DNA of 64,000 nt from Sphingobium arseniciresistens (GCA_029167225.1 JARFNK010000001.1:1-64000); one strand, 5' to 3'. Counted from the stretch's first letter, positions 37,006 to 46,562 are shown. Notes: generated from the sequence alone by a model not told the origin. Made by a program: numbers and translations.

Positions 37006-39675
37006 TTAGACCGTTGGGGCGGTCGCCTTACCGTTGAGGTAAGCGTTGCCACGAAGGCTTTGGCTCAGAACCTGAACGTTCTGCTCGACCAGCATCGCGA
37101 GATACGAGTTCGTCTTCGACTGTTCGACAACCTGCTGCTGAGCAGCATCGACGGCCGCTTGTTGAGCAGCGAGCGCCGCGTCCTGAGCAGCCGTCACGCG
37201 GTCAGTCGTCGTCCCGATCGCCGCCGCCGTGTCCGATGACAGCATGGAGCGGATGTCCTGAAACTGGCTCGTGGAGGTGCCATAAGCGTCCCCCGCGAGG
37301 CCGAAAATCTCGTTCGCGAGCTTCGCATAGGCGTCATTATCAACGGCGTTTCCAGCTTCGATGTTCGCCTGATACCCAGCATATTCAGCCAGGTCGGCAT
37401 TCAACCGCTGCATGACGGTCGCGCCTGACCCTTCCCCGTTCAGCGTTTTCTGAAGGTCACGAAGGCTGGAGGTCTGTTCTTCAACGAGCTTCGCAAGCTG
37501 AACACTCCGATAGCGCTCGACATCGGCGAGGTCAGAAGCGCTGGCGCCAGCGGCGACCATCTGCTTGACCATGCTATCCAGACTGGAATTGATGTTGTCG
37601 ATCGACGCGCCCAATGGATCATCGAGCGCAGCAAGATCGCTCTGAAGCGTCTCGAATTTCGTCGCCAGGTCGAGGACAGATGCGAAAGTGTCTTCGGTCG
37701 CCGACTTCAGAATTTTGGTCGAGAAAGCGCTGATTCCTGACAGAATGCCCTGCTGAATGCTGGCAAATGTCGCGTAGGCGATAGCGGAATCGGAATCATC
37801 ACCGAAATCTTTGACATCTGCGTATTTGCCCTTGAGCTTTCCGGTGCGGCCGGTGTTGCTGACCCGCCATTTTCCTTTGTATTGGCCGATCGTGACGCTT
37901 GGATCGCCGGAGATGGTCGCGCCAAGTGCAGCGGCTATTTCCGCGATGCTGGACCCAACGCCTCCCACAGCCGTGCTGGCGTTGTCCTTGTAAGCCTGCT
38001 TGTTGCCGTTCGTGCTGCCGACCACGACCTGACCGTCCGAGACATTAATCTCCGACGTCCCCCAGCGCGTTTTTTTGAGAAGACCGCCGAGCGCAGAACC
38101 TACAAATCCGCCGACCAAGGCGCCGAGCGGGCCGCCAATCATAGAGCCCGCCGCACCACCAAGCTGCGCGCCAGTCTTGCTGCCCTTCATGCCCAACAGT
38201 GAGGTAAGCTGGCCGCTCATGCTGCCAAGCTCAGCACCCGCACTGATCTGCCCCATTGTCTTCCCGAGAGTTTTCCCGAATTCGCCCTTCAAGCCAAAGG
38301 TTTTTCCAAGCTGGTCACTCAGCTTTCCGAGGACTTCCCGGTTCGCTTCTTTGAAACCGTCTGCGACCGACCCGCCGAGCATGTCAGCGACATTTCCGAG
38401 CACGCCAGCGCCACGAAGATCGCCGGTCGATGCTGCCGTGATGCGATCCAAGGCTTTGCCGATATTGTTGATAGCCTTGCCAAAACGGCCTTCGAAGGCA
38501 TCGCCGATGTTTTTGATGGCGTCGCTGAATTCATAGATCGTTTCGGCTTTGATGCTCGCGATGGCGTCATCCATCCCAGACAGGACGCTCTTTTGAACGG
38601 CCTTCGACAGACCGGCCGCATCAGCACCTTCGAGAAATTCAGAACGGTCACGGCCGATGTTCGCGAGACGATTGTTGCGATCGACCGATGGCGAATAATG
38701 AGCGGCAATGTCTTTGGCTTTCGCAATCGCGGCGGCCTGACCTTCGAAAGCGGCCTTCGTGCGCAGCGCTGTCGCAAGGCGCTCTTCTTCAGTTTTCCAA
38801 GCCGCCGTCGCCAGGTCATTGAGCGTCGCGCCAGCATTCAATGCATCGAGACGATATTTCGCAAGCTGGTCCTGAACGCTGGCTTCAGATTCAGTAAGGC
38901 CGAGCTTTTCCCCCGCATTTACGAGGTTTTCGTTCTCCGTCTGACCGTCACGAGACTGGCAGACTGGCGATGTCCGACTATCGAGCGTGCTGAGCCATTT
39001 GAGGCTTTTGATGAGGTTGCCGTTACGCTTGTAAACTTCGCCACGAGCATTGCTCGCGACGGTCGAAGACGCCGTCAGCACAAGCGTTTGTGCCGATTTT
39101 CGCGAAATATTGAGGACACCGTCAGAGTATTGCGCGGCCTTCGTGCCCGCGATCCGGCGAACGATTTCGTCGCTGGTCTGTCCTTGCACCAGCCCGAGCC
39201 GGATTGCCTGCTCGACGCGGCCCTGACGATTGGCCGACATGTGGTCGGTCCAAGATGTCAGCAAGTGGCCGTCGATCGGAGATTTTTCGACCAGAGTCCG
39301 CAGATAGGTCGCTGGCGGGAGATTGATTTCATGGTCAATCGCGAGGGCGGACGACAAGCCTTTCGCAGCCCATTCCGCCTCATATTCGGCATAGTCACCG
39401 AGATCGGCGCTCAGACCGGCGCCGACCTTCTTATAAACGCTGTCGTTTATCGTGCGGGTTTCTTCGAGCAGCGTTTCGAGACGCTTTGTTGTAGCTGGAC
39501 CAAGGTCGAAGCCGCGTTCTTCGAATTTCGCTAACCGCTTCGCGATCGTCTCGACAAGTTCATCATCGCTTGCGTTGAGCAGGCGAACGATCTTGTTCGC
39601 CAGACCGCGCGCATACTTCTCCGCCTGCAAGGCGTGGCGGATCGCTTCGTCACGAAGCGTCTCATTAACACTCAT
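37006..39675 (-). CDS. Chimeric MuF minor head protein / tape-measure protein
   Basis: The protein has 889 residues. Residues 1 to about 244 are a Mu F-like head morphogenesis domain, including TASSTVASNARGEVYKRNGN and LDSRTSPVCQSRDG. That domain normally continues with a conserved His/Cys segment (HPNCRS-like), which is absent. From about 246 the sequence changes to a tape-measure C-terminal region: helices, the Gly-rich hydrophobic stretch IGGPLGALVGGFVGSALGGLL at about 530, then a KKTRWGTSEI segment and long helices. The two parts belong to proteins several kilobases apart in complete phages. ATG 39675 is preceded by the portal stop (TTG 39681 possible); no ATAAATA motif here. Confidence 0.75.
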   Translation of the reverse strand: MSVNETLRDEAIRHALQAEKYARGLANKIVRLLNASDDELVETIAKRLAKFEERGFDLGPATTKRLETLLEETRTINDSVYKKVGAGLSADLGDYAEYEAEWAAKGLSSALAIDHEINLPPATYLRTLVEKSPIDGHLLTSWTDHMSANRQGRVEQAIRLGLVQGQTSDEIVRRIAGTKAAQYSDGVLNISRKSAQTLVLTASSTVASNARGEVYKRNGNLIKSLKWLSTLDSRTSPVCQSRDGQTENENLVNAGEKLGLTESEASVQDQLAKYRLDALNAGATLNDLATAAWKTEEERLATALRTKAAFEGQAAAIAKAKDIAAHYSPSVDRNNRLANIGRDRSEFLEGADAAGLSKAVQKSVLSGMDDAIASIKAETIYEFSDAIKNIGDAFEGRFGKAINNIGKALDRITAASTGDLRGAGVLGNVADMLGGSVADGFKEANREVLGKLSDQLGKTFGLKGEFGKTLGKTMGQISAGAELGSMSGQLTSLLGMKGSKTGAQLGGAAGSMIGGPLGALVGGFVGSALGGLLKKTRWGTSEINVSDGQVVVGSTNGNKQAYKDNASTAVGGVGSSIAEIAAALGATISGDPSVTIGQYKGKWRVSNTGRTGKLKGKYADVKDFGDDSDSAIAYATFASIQQGILSGISAFSTKILKSATEDTFASVLDLATKFETLQSDLAALDDPLGASIDNINSSLDSMVKQMVAAGASASDLADVERYRSVQLAKLVEEQTSSLRDLQKTLNGEGSGATVMQRLNADLAEYAGYQANIEAGNAVDNDAYAKLANEIFGLAGDAYGTSTSQFQDIRSMLSSDTAAAIGTTTDRVTAAQDAALAAQQAAVDAAQQQVVEQSKTNSYLAMLVEQNVQVLSQSLRGNAYLNGKATAPTV

Positions 39676-39677
39676 GA

Positions 39678-41033
39678 TCAAATGCCGGTCGGCGGCGCGT
39701 CTACCGTGTCTTGGTCAATGCGCGCCTTTTCGGTCTCATAATCGAGACCATCATCGACCACCTCACCGGCCTTCAAAATCGAGAAGAACGTCTCACTGGA
39801 CATGCGGCCAGCCTGCACGACGGCGAGTAGCGCCGTGATGTCTTGAGCAGTCATCGCGATCGGCATGAAGTCGGTATTGAGCGAGTATGAAATCGGCGCA
39901 GCGCGCATCCAGTCCATCGCCAGATTGACCATGGTTTCAAGCTGAGTGGCCACCGTCTTCGCCATCGCGGCCAGGATGCTGCCTTCCGCCGCCCTGCGAA
40001 TGGCCAGCGTTTCAGCGGCTTCAGCAGCAGCTTTTTCAGTCTGAAGGACACGGTCGCCGATGGCGGCCATCTGGTCGATGAGGCTATCGCAGTGCTCTTT
40101 CAGCGCGGCCACGCCAGCACCGGAATGTTCGGAAATGTTGACCTTCGTGGCTTCACTTTCGAACAACCAGACTGAGTCCGGCGAGACGACAAAAGGTGCT
40201 TCGCCGCCGTCAGTTGCGATGCCGGTGATGTTGCGGATTGGCGATGCGATGTGGCGGAGAACATTGCTGTGCTGCGCCTGCGCGCGAAAGTGAGCGAGAT
40301 TCATGAGCGCCAAATCATCAATCGGCGCTTTTGGTGGGCTGATCGCGCCTGCAACCGTCGAGACGACTTTGAATGGAATTTCGCCGAGTGGCTGGCCGCC
40401 TTTTGTCGGGATGATCGGCGCATCTTCGACCCAATCCGATCCGATTTTGCGGTGCATGATGACCTGATAGACACCATCGATGAGGATCAATTCGCGAACG
40501 GTAACGGCATCGTCGAGCAAGCGAACGCGGGTCAGCGCGAAGCGATTGCGGATGACTTCTCGCGTGACTTCAAGGATCGATTCAGCCCGATAAAGCTCAA
40601 CGAATGGGCGATAGCCGTCCGCGATTGCCTGCGCGGCTGACAGGCCAGATGGCTGGGCTGGGCTGTCTACAAGGACGCCTGTGAAATTCGTGACGAGTGT
40701 CTCAGACGCCAGTTCGCGAGCGAGTTCGTCGAGACTGTAGCGACGCGAGATCGTCGCCAGAACATCCTCATAGCCTTCGCCGCCGATGGCGACGGGGTCT
40801 TTGCGGAAGATGAGACCGAGGCGGCTTTCATGAACACGCTGAGCAGCCGGGAAAAAATCGACGCTGGCGTTATAGGCGAGGTAATCGGCGGACGATTGGG
40901 ACGGCAGCTTCGGGAGGTAAGACTGGCCTGCGGCCTTCACCGCGTCCTCGCCAGCGAGAACATCGCGGTTGCGCTTCCAACGCTTGAAATGACAGGAAAT
41001 TTCTGGTGTCGGAGTGCTGATATCGGAGGTCAT
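39678..41033 (-). CDS. Phage portal protein (DUF4055-like)
   Basis: The protein has 451 residues. It resembles DUF4055 portal proteins, which form the dodecameric ring for DNA entry into the capsid (segments RVHESRLGLIFRKDP and GEIPFKVVSTVAG). The ATG at 41033 is chosen because TAAATA (41038-41043, complement) lies 4 nt upstream; a 52-residue upstream extension runs through the intergenic and plus-strand gene region and is not conserved-looking. The downstream gene is the MuF chimera; no capsid gene intervenes. Confidence 0.8.
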   Translation of the reverse strand: MTSDISTPTPEISCHFKRWKRNRDVLAGEDAVKAAGQSYLPKLPSQSSADYLAYNASVDFFPAAQRVHESRLGLIFRKDPVAIGGEGYEDVLATISRRYSLDELARELASETLVTNFTGVLVDSPAQPSGLSAAQAIADGYRPFVELYRAESILEVTREVIRNRFALTRVRLLDDAVTVRELILIDGVYQVIMHRKIGSDWVEDAPIIPTKGGQPLGEIPFKVVSTVAGAISPPKAPIDDLALMNLAHFRAQAQHSNVLRHIASPIRNITGIATDGGEAPFVVSPDSVWLFESEATKVNISEHSGAGVAALKEHCDSLIDQMAAIGDRVLQTEKAAAEAAETLAIRRAAEGSILAAMAKTVATQLETMVNLAMDWMRAAPISYSLNTDFMPIAMTAQDITALLAVVQAGRMSSETFFSILKAGEVVDDGLDYETEKARIDQDTVDAPPTGI

Positions 41034-41062
41034 CCGATATTTAGCTGATTCAAGGGGGCAGG

Positions 41063-41383
41063 ATGTTCTTCGCAGTTGCGCTCGTCGCGGCTTTTCAAAT
41101 CGGTTCGACTTTGCCCGAGCCGCTTCAATCAGCGGGGAGCGGCTATGTCGCGTGCCTGATCTACGAGGCCATCCGGGCAGACAACACAAGGATGTCGCCG
41201 GAAGCTCTTATCGCTGCTTCACAAAAAAGGTGCGAAATCCACCACGCGGCATATCACCACATTATGGCCGTCGATAACACACCAGTAAAAACGCTACCTA
41301 TCGACGACGAAAAATGGCTCGACGAGCAGGTCGAGCGCGCAGCACTGAAGGTCGTTGCAAGTGTACTGACCGAGCTACGCTGA
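41063..41383 (+). CDS. Exported plus-strand moron between terminase and portal
   Basis: The protein has 106 residues. The N-terminus (MFFAVALVAAFQIGSTLP) looks like a short signal or membrane anchor, followed by a soluble helical part with three Cys. It has a good ribosome site (GGGGGCAGG) and is opposite in strand to the late genes, which do not use such sites. It overlaps the terminase 3' end by 9 bp. Function unknown; the pattern is that of a lysogenic-conversion gene. Confidence 0.55.
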   Translation: MFFAVALVAAFQIGSTLPEPLQSAGSGYVACLIYEAIRADNTRMSPEALIAASQKRCEIHHAAYHHIMAVDNTPVKTLPIDDEKWLDEQVERAALKVVASVLTELR

Positions 41384-42703
41384 CCAAAAGCCGGTCAGTT
41401 GTAGCGACCGACCGCGCTTCGGCTGCTCGACCTCACCGGTCAGTTCACTCAACCCCCAGACCAGCGCGTCGAGGCGGTCGGGGGAGCCATCTTTTCGGCG
41501 ATCGTAGTCCACATGAAACTTATACATTTGCTGCTCAAGTGCCGAGAATTCACCGACATGGTGGACACGGCCTTTCGAGTAGAGCGTGGAAATCGGTTCA
41601 GCCCGGATGACCTTGCCCTTCGAAGCATGAACCAGCTTGATCGGCAAATATGGCGCTTCGACGGCCATGTTTCGCTCGACCATGTCGCCGCCGTTGTTCT
41701 TTTCAGCGACCACCAAGTCTGCTGAGAAATCGGTGTAGGCGCTGACCACCGCCTTCGCCCACGTCTCTGGCGAGCCCCTGGTGCTATAATCGGCGAGAAC
41801 ATAAAGCTCGCCATCGGCGCCCTGACCTACCACGGCGATGCCGGTTTCATCTGAATTCTCGTTCGAAGAAGCGGCCGGGTCGACCGAAACGACAACGCGA
41901 ACCAGGTTGTCGGGGGCTGAAACAACTCGATGTGCGTTGACATCGCTTGGCTTGAACATGGAGTATTCGCGCTCGTCACGCCAATAGCCGTGGACATAGC
42001 GCTGAACATCGGCCTCAGAGCCATCCATCAAATCTTCGAGGTAATCACTCCCAAGATGCGTGTCAGTATTGCTGACATTCATTTGCAAGCTTACCCAATC
42101 CTCCGGGCTACGGAGTGGAACATTGCGTGCAGGATTATTCTTCAGGATGAAACACTGATACGAAAAATGCGACTTTAGGTCTGGGTTGAGGTCATAGAAC
42201 ATGCGAAGCGGTAGTTCTCTACCTGACACCGTTTTCTTGACATCACGAAGTCGCGATTTGAGTTTAGTTACCTCACCATAGTCGAATTCATCGCACTCAT
42301 TCAGCCAAATCGTAGCGAATTTATCGCCCATGATCCGGGTGATATTGTGACTGTCCAGACCTGCGAAGAAGAAAATCGAGCCATTGCCAAGCTCGATCGT
42401 CATTTCAGTTTCATTTATCTTCGTACGAGTATCGGCAAGAATACCTGGAAAAGTCATCTCCATCGCGTCGCGAAACGCGAGGTCAAACAGCGTGCGACGA
42501 CAAGAAGTTGCAGTCTTTCTGAATATTCCGTGCCTTGACCCTGGCGCGTTCATACCCCGCATCAAAATGATGTGGCTGATTGCAATGGACTTTCCTGAGC
42601 CACCACCGCCGAAATAAAGAATATTTTTCGCAGTCGTCGACCTCGCGAGGTCGAGCGCTTTTTGCTGAATCGGAATAGGAGAGAATTGGCTTTCGAGCTT
42701 CAC
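41375..42703 (-). CDS. terL: Large terminase (DNA-packaging ATPase/nuclease)
   Basis: The protein has 442 residues. The ATPase half shows Walker A GGGGSGKS at residues 32-39 and a Walker B-like FATIWLNECDEFD. The nuclease half has VVSVDPAASSNEN, VVAEKNNGGDMV and DRLDALVWGL, giving the acidic RNase-H-like residues. It packages DNA through the portal encoded downstream. It starts with GTG at 42703, with TAAATA (42709-42714, complement) 5 nt before it. Confidence 0.9.
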   Translation of the reverse strand: MKLESQFSPIPIQQKALDLARSTTAKNILYFGGGGSGKSIAISHIILMRGMNAPGSRHGIFRKTATSCRRTLFDLAFRDAMEMTFPGILADTRTKINETEMTIELGNGSIFFFAGLDSHNITRIMGDKFATIWLNECDEFDYGEVTKLKSRLRDVKKTVSGRELPLRMFYDLNPDLKSHFSYQCFILKNNPARNVPLRSPEDWVSLQMNVSNTDTHLGSDYLEDLMDGSEADVQRYVHGYWRDEREYSMFKPSDVNAHRVVSAPDNLVRVVVSVDPAASSNENSDETGIAVVGQGADGELYVLADYSTRGSPETWAKAVVSAYTDFSADLVVAEKNNGGDMVERNMAVEAPYLPIKLVHASKGKVIRAEPISTLYSKGRVHHVGEFSALEQQMYKFHVDYDRRKDGSPDRLDALVWGLSELTGEVEQPKRGRSLQLTGFWSA

Positions 42704-42744
42704 GCCGATATTTATCAGCGTGAAGCACTATTCATGATTGGCGG

Positions 42745-43932
42745 TCAAAGAGCCTTTTGGACAGCCGAGACCACGGCGTCGGCAAGCCGCTGCCCAAGGT
42801 ACAGATGACCGGCCTGGTTGGGGTGCGTGTTGTCGCCAGGGCCGATGTAAATGTCTGAATTACCAGTGTTATTGGTAGCACCAACCCGGCCGGTGCCGAA
42901 AAGCCACGGGCGATTTTCATCGATCGTCGTCGAGATCGGAATGAACAGGATCGCGGAATCGCACATCGCCATGACTGCCGAGCGAATCGACAGTTCGACC
43001 TCAGTGATCGAATTCGCGCCAGTGCTTGGGCCGGTAGCGGCACCAAACGCGCCAAGGACGATGATCAACGCTTCAGGTTGAGCATCCCGGATAGCGCGAA
43101 GATGCTCCAAAACATTCGCATAGACCGATCCGGCCATCGAGCCGAGCGAGTCATTGAGACCACCGCCGAGAAGGACGACATCGTAGGGCTGCGCGGTCAC
43201 GTAGCGCATGCGGTCTTCTGAACCGAAGCGGCTGAAACCAGCCGTAGCGCTTGGATTTACATGGCCGGTGCCACCCTGGATTTGCGCGACCAACGACCAT
43301 CCCATGAAATGGGATGCGATACGATACAGGCTATCATGCTCAAAATTGAGCGTCGTGTTACCGTAGCTGTCTGTGAGCGCGAGCGCTTTGAGAGGCGCTT
43401 CACGAGGCTTCCAAAGTTGGGTCGTCGTCGGCTTGAGAATCGCTTCGATCGCGCCATTGGTCTGACGCTCGATGACCACCGTATGCAGACCCCCAACGGC
43501 GAAATTCACTGTGATGTAGGTGCCATTCGCGAGCGAGAAGACGGTCGGCGTGTCGCTGCCGATGTAGTAGTCATCGCAAATGACGCGGAAGCCAGAACCA
43601 GAATTCTCGACCTTCACGCAGATCGTGGTGCCATCGAATGTCAGGCCGAAGGTGGACATGGCGAAACCGCCACCGCCACCAGACTTTGGAATCTGGCTTC
43701 GAACAACAGTGCCGTAGGGCGTTTGCGGGACACCATTGAGCGCCAATGGAAGCGTATTCGTCGCGATCATACCGGCGAGATTGCCGATGTCGGTAAGTCC
43801 CGCAGGCGCTGTTGCGGACTGTGTGACAGTCAGACCGCCACCATTTCCGGCTGCGGTCGGGTTGATCATCGGATTATAGTCCTGCACGGACCTGAAGCGA
43901 TTCAGCACATTTTCGAGAGATTTCTGGGTCAT
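42745..43932 (-). CDS. SGNH-family hydrolase, phage-borne (copy 1)
   Basis: The protein has 395 residues. SGNH features: LALTDSYGNTT in block I (Thr in place of the usual Gly of GDS), LLGGGLND in block III (Gly-Asn), and GDNTHPNQAGH in block V (Asp and His). Such phage proteins are often sugar O-deacetylases or surface-polymer depolymerases. It is related in layout to the next gene upstream. TAAATA (43938-43943, complement) lies 5 nt before the ATG. Confidence 0.75.
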   Translation of the reverse strand: MTQKSLENVLNRFRSVQDYNPMINPTAAGNGGGLTVTQSATAPAGLTDIGNLAGMIATNTLPLALNGVPQTPYGTVVRSQIPKSGGGGGFAMSTFGLTFDGTTICVKVENSGSGFRVICDDYYIGSDTPTVFSLANGTYITVNFAVGGLHTVVIERQTNGAIEAILKPTTTQLWKPREAPLKALALTDSYGNTTLNFEHDSLYRIASHFMGWSLVAQIQGGTGHVNPSATAGFSRFGSEDRMRYVTAQPYDVVLLGGGLNDSLGSMAGSVYANVLEHLRAIRDAQPEALIIVLGAFGAATGPSTGANSITEVELSIRSAVMAMCDSAILFIPISTTIDENRPWLFGTGRVGATNNTGNSDIYIGPGDNTHPNQAGHLYLGQRLADAVVSAVQKAL

Positions 43933-43960
43933 GCTTCTATTTATTCATGACCCAGAAAAT

Positions 43961-45199
43961 TCAACGTGGCGCTTTCACGATCGCATTTGCGTGTCGGATG
44001 ACGCAGTTGGCGACATAGCGACCAAGGTAGTCATCGCCCTCGACCACGGGGTGAATGTTGTCGGCGCCAATATAGACGTTCGAGTTACCAGCACCGCTCA
44101 CAGCGCCAACACGACCAGCGATTTGCTGAACATTCTCAGCCAGCGTATCGAAATACATAATGCGACGGGCGGCAACAGCACTGGTCTGCGCGGCGACCGC
44201 GTTCCTCATGGCGTCAAAAATTCCCTGGGAGGGGTTCAGGCCAGGGGCGCGCCATGGCCCAACAACCGTGACGATCGCATTTGGCAGCGCAGCCAGCATA
44301 TTCTGATAGTATGCAGTGGCGAGTGTCTGGACAGTCGTCGCATTCTGACCAGCATCGGTGATGCCAGCACAAACGACGATCCAATCGGGGTTGTAGGGCT
44401 GAACATCAGTTGCGAATTTCTCCTGATATTTTTTACCAGATTGGTTTCCATTGGTCATGAAACCAGTGCTGCCTTCCCCGACATTCCAATAGTCCTTCAC
44501 GCCAAGATAGGCCGCTGCCTGACCAGCGCAGGTCTGCAATGCGTTGTTGCCATTATTGCCGCCTTCACTGAAGCTGTCGCCGATATGCGCGACACGGAGA
44601 CCACGATTTTCGACAGTCCACAGGTTGTAGTCGCGTTCGCGCTTCACACCACCGAAATTGATCTGACCACCCACTTCGACCTCGATCGTCCGGCGAGCAT
44701 ATGTGGCAAAATCAAGGATATACTGACGAGGTGAGAAACCGGTCAAGTCTGTGCGGGGAGCGACAGCCAAGGGACGACCGTCGACCCAAATTCTGACGAC
44801 ACCAGAGCCCATCAAATTCACATCCAGGTAACGACCACCATAGCCGAACACGACTCGGTATGGTCCGCCGAAACCGCCCGTGTAGGACTTTCTCGACCAA
44901 CCCTTCAACGTCGTCATGGCGCCAACATAGCTGTTCCAACTGGCGCCGGTCGTGAAGACATCACCCGGCTCCATTTGTGATCCCAAATAGGTAAAAACAG
45001 AATCTTGGGGCGCGACTAAAACACCGTTCGCGATCGTGCTGGCGGTTGATCCGGCCGATAGCGTGATGGCTACTGAAGCGGTGCTTGCAACCGGGTCAGA
45101 GCCGGTCGCTGCGCTGGTGAGCATCGAGGCAGCTTTGTCCCGGAGAATGGTGTCCTGACTCGTTGGGACACGGCGGACAAATGGACTGAAGAAAGCCAT
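43961..45199 (-). CDS. SGNH-family hydrolase, phage-borne (copy 2)
   Basis: The protein has 412 residues. Block I is RVAHIGDSFSEGG (nucleophile Ser), an oxyanion Gly lies in NVGEGSTGFM, and the C-terminal catalytic pair is in GADNIHPVVEGDDYLG. It probably acts on host surface carbohydrate esters. Translation appears coupled to a 13-residue leader ORF whose TGA overlaps this ATG (TGATG); the late motif precedes the leader, not this gene. Confidence 0.78.
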   Translation of the reverse strand: MAFFSPFVRRVPTSQDTILRDKAASMLTSAATGSDPVASTASVAITLSAGSTASTIANGVLVAPQDSVFTYLGSQMEPGDVFTTGASWNSYVGAMTTLKGWSRKSYTGGFGGPYRVVFGYGGRYLDVNLMGSGVVRIWVDGRPLAVAPRTDLTGFSPRQYILDFATYARRTIEVEVGGQINFGGVKRERDYNLWTVENRGLRVAHIGDSFSEGGNNGNNALQTCAGQAAAYLGVKDYWNVGEGSTGFMTNGNQSGKKYQEKFATDVQPYNPDWIVVCAGITDAGQNATTVQTLATAYYQNMLAALPNAIVTVVGPWRAPGLNPSQGIFDAMRNAVAAQTSAVAARRIMYFDTLAENVQQIAGRVGAVSGAGNSNVYIGADNIHPVVEGDDYLGRYVANCVIRHANAIVKAPR

Positions 45200-45240
45200 C
45201 AGATTGTGGCCTCGCGAATAGTGTGAAGGTGATCGTTCAT
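45199..45240 (-). CDS. 13-residue leader ORF coupled to SGNH copy 2
   Basis: MNDHLHTIREATI starts exactly 5 nt after TAAATA (45246-45251, complement) and ends in a TGATG overlap with the hydrolase start. Either a true leader peptide or the original start of a longer N-terminus; the motif spacing favours real initiation here. Confidence 0.4.
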   Translation of the reverse strand: MNDHLHTIREATI

Positions 45241-45275
45241 GCGACTATTTATTCAGCGCGATGCGTCACTATAGG

Positions 45276-45692
45276 TCATCGTCCAAAGACCGTCCCAGCG
45301 GCTCTGAGACGGCTCAAGAGGGCCTTGCCACGGTCAGGCCACGATGAGGTAAGGTGAAGAAGCTCGTGAAACTGAGAACCGCTCATCGACCCCTTCGCCC
45401 TGTTCGCTTCAGGACTCGCCAAGCACAGATTTTCGAGATCGTGAGAGCCACCTTGGTCGAGTGCGATGATGTGATCGATGTGAAGACTGTCGATCGACAG
45501 TTCATTACCGTAGTATGAACAGTGAAGTGGCTGTTTTCTCAGCCACATTTCGAGATCGTCGATCGACGGCAAAGGATGATCCGGCGATCGTTTCTTGACA
45601 TTCGCCCGAAAATTTCTCGCTTTATAGCGATATAGGTTCTCTCTGGACTTTTTGGTGGCGGCGCTGACTGCCCTTTTACTCTTTCCTCGCAT
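45276..45692 (-). CDS. HNH endonuclease
   Basis: The protein has 138 residues, very basic at the N-terminus. The HNH core is LHIDHIIALDQGGSHDLENL (residues about 71-90). HNH nucleases next to terminases commonly help in DNA packaging; homing activity is the alternative. TAAATA (45698-45703, complement) lies 5 nt before the ATG, in the same 13-bp context (CATAAATATCATC) as the 27062 gene. Confidence 0.82.
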   Translation of the reverse strand: MRGKSKRAVSAATKKSRENLYRYKARNFRANVKKRSPDHPLPSIDDLEMWLRKQPLHCSYYGNELSIDSLHIDHIIALDQGGSHDLENLCLASPEANRAKGSMSGSQFHELLHLTSSWPDRGKALLSRLRAAGTVFGR

Positions 45693-45899
45693 GATGATAT
45701 TTATGCAGGGACGATTTCAGACTGTTTCCAGACCGTTTATGCGGACGATCGTGCAGTCATATGGCTATTTCGACGATGCCCTGAGAAGGGCTTAAAACGG
45801 CTTACAGGGGCATTCCACAGAGCATCGGCGGGACGCACTCCTACCCTTTCCTTACACCACCCAAGCCCCTAGAATCGGCTAGATTTTGAGGGGGATGAT

Positions 45900-46562
45900 A
45901 TGCGGAAATGGGTAGCAGGATTGACCGGAGCGACTGCCCTGATTGGCTTCGCGATATGGGGACTGGATAAACTCGGCATCATCAACCGATATGCTTTTGA
46001 GTGGGGCGATTTCGCCACCCTAGCAACCGGCGCTCTGGCCGTGGCAGGCGCGATATACGTCGGGCATAGGCAGATTGCCATAATCACCGAGCAGACTGCC
46101 ATTTCCAAAAAGCAGGCCGCAATCTCCGAAAGGCAAGTTCAGCTACAACAGGCCAACATGCTGGCAGACCTGTTCGATAGGCGTATGGATGCGTACAATT
46201 CGGTAATTGACCTTCTCCGGCGGTTTGATGATCCAACAACCATCGAATCAAAACGAACGTGGATGGATGACTTCAATACCGCCGCTAACAAATGTCGCTT
46301 TCTATTCCGTAAAGACGTTCACAACGAAGTACACAAAATATTTACAAAATGGAACTCATTTCAGCAACACAAAGAACAAAATAAACTAAAAATCGATGAA
46401 AAATTTATCGATACAGAAATTCAAAAAAAAGAAATGGAATTTATAGTTTGGCAAATGGGCATGATTTCTAGCATGTACAAAGTGTTCTATCCAGAAATGA
46501 ATTTATCTGGTCAGTTTTTTAGCCCACCTTTTGACAATACCGCTTCACCGTCGCCACACTGA
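45900..46562 (+). CDS. AT-rich membrane protein with coiled coil, moron-like
   Basis: The protein has 220 residues. Two membrane segments (about 5-25 and 38-55) are followed by a Gln-rich coiled coil (QTAISKKQAAISERQVQLQQA) and a helical C-terminus rich in Lys, Asn and Ile. The second half is far more AT-rich than its neighbours, suggesting recent transfer. It has a strong ribosome site (AGGGGGAT) and its 3' end overlaps the serine recombinase by 44 bp. A superinfection-exclusion or defence role is conceivable but not shown. Confidence 0.65.
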   Translation: MRKWVAGLTGATALIGFAIWGLDKLGIINRYAFEWGDFATLATGALAVAGAIYVGHRQIAIITEQTAISKKQAAISERQVQLQQANMLADLFDRRMDAYNSVIDLLRRFDDPTTIESKRTWMDDFNTAANKCRFLFRKDVHNEVHKIFTKWNSFQQHKEQNKLKIDEKFIDTEIQKKEMEFIVWQMGMISSMYKVFYPEMNLSGQFFSPPFDNTASPSPH

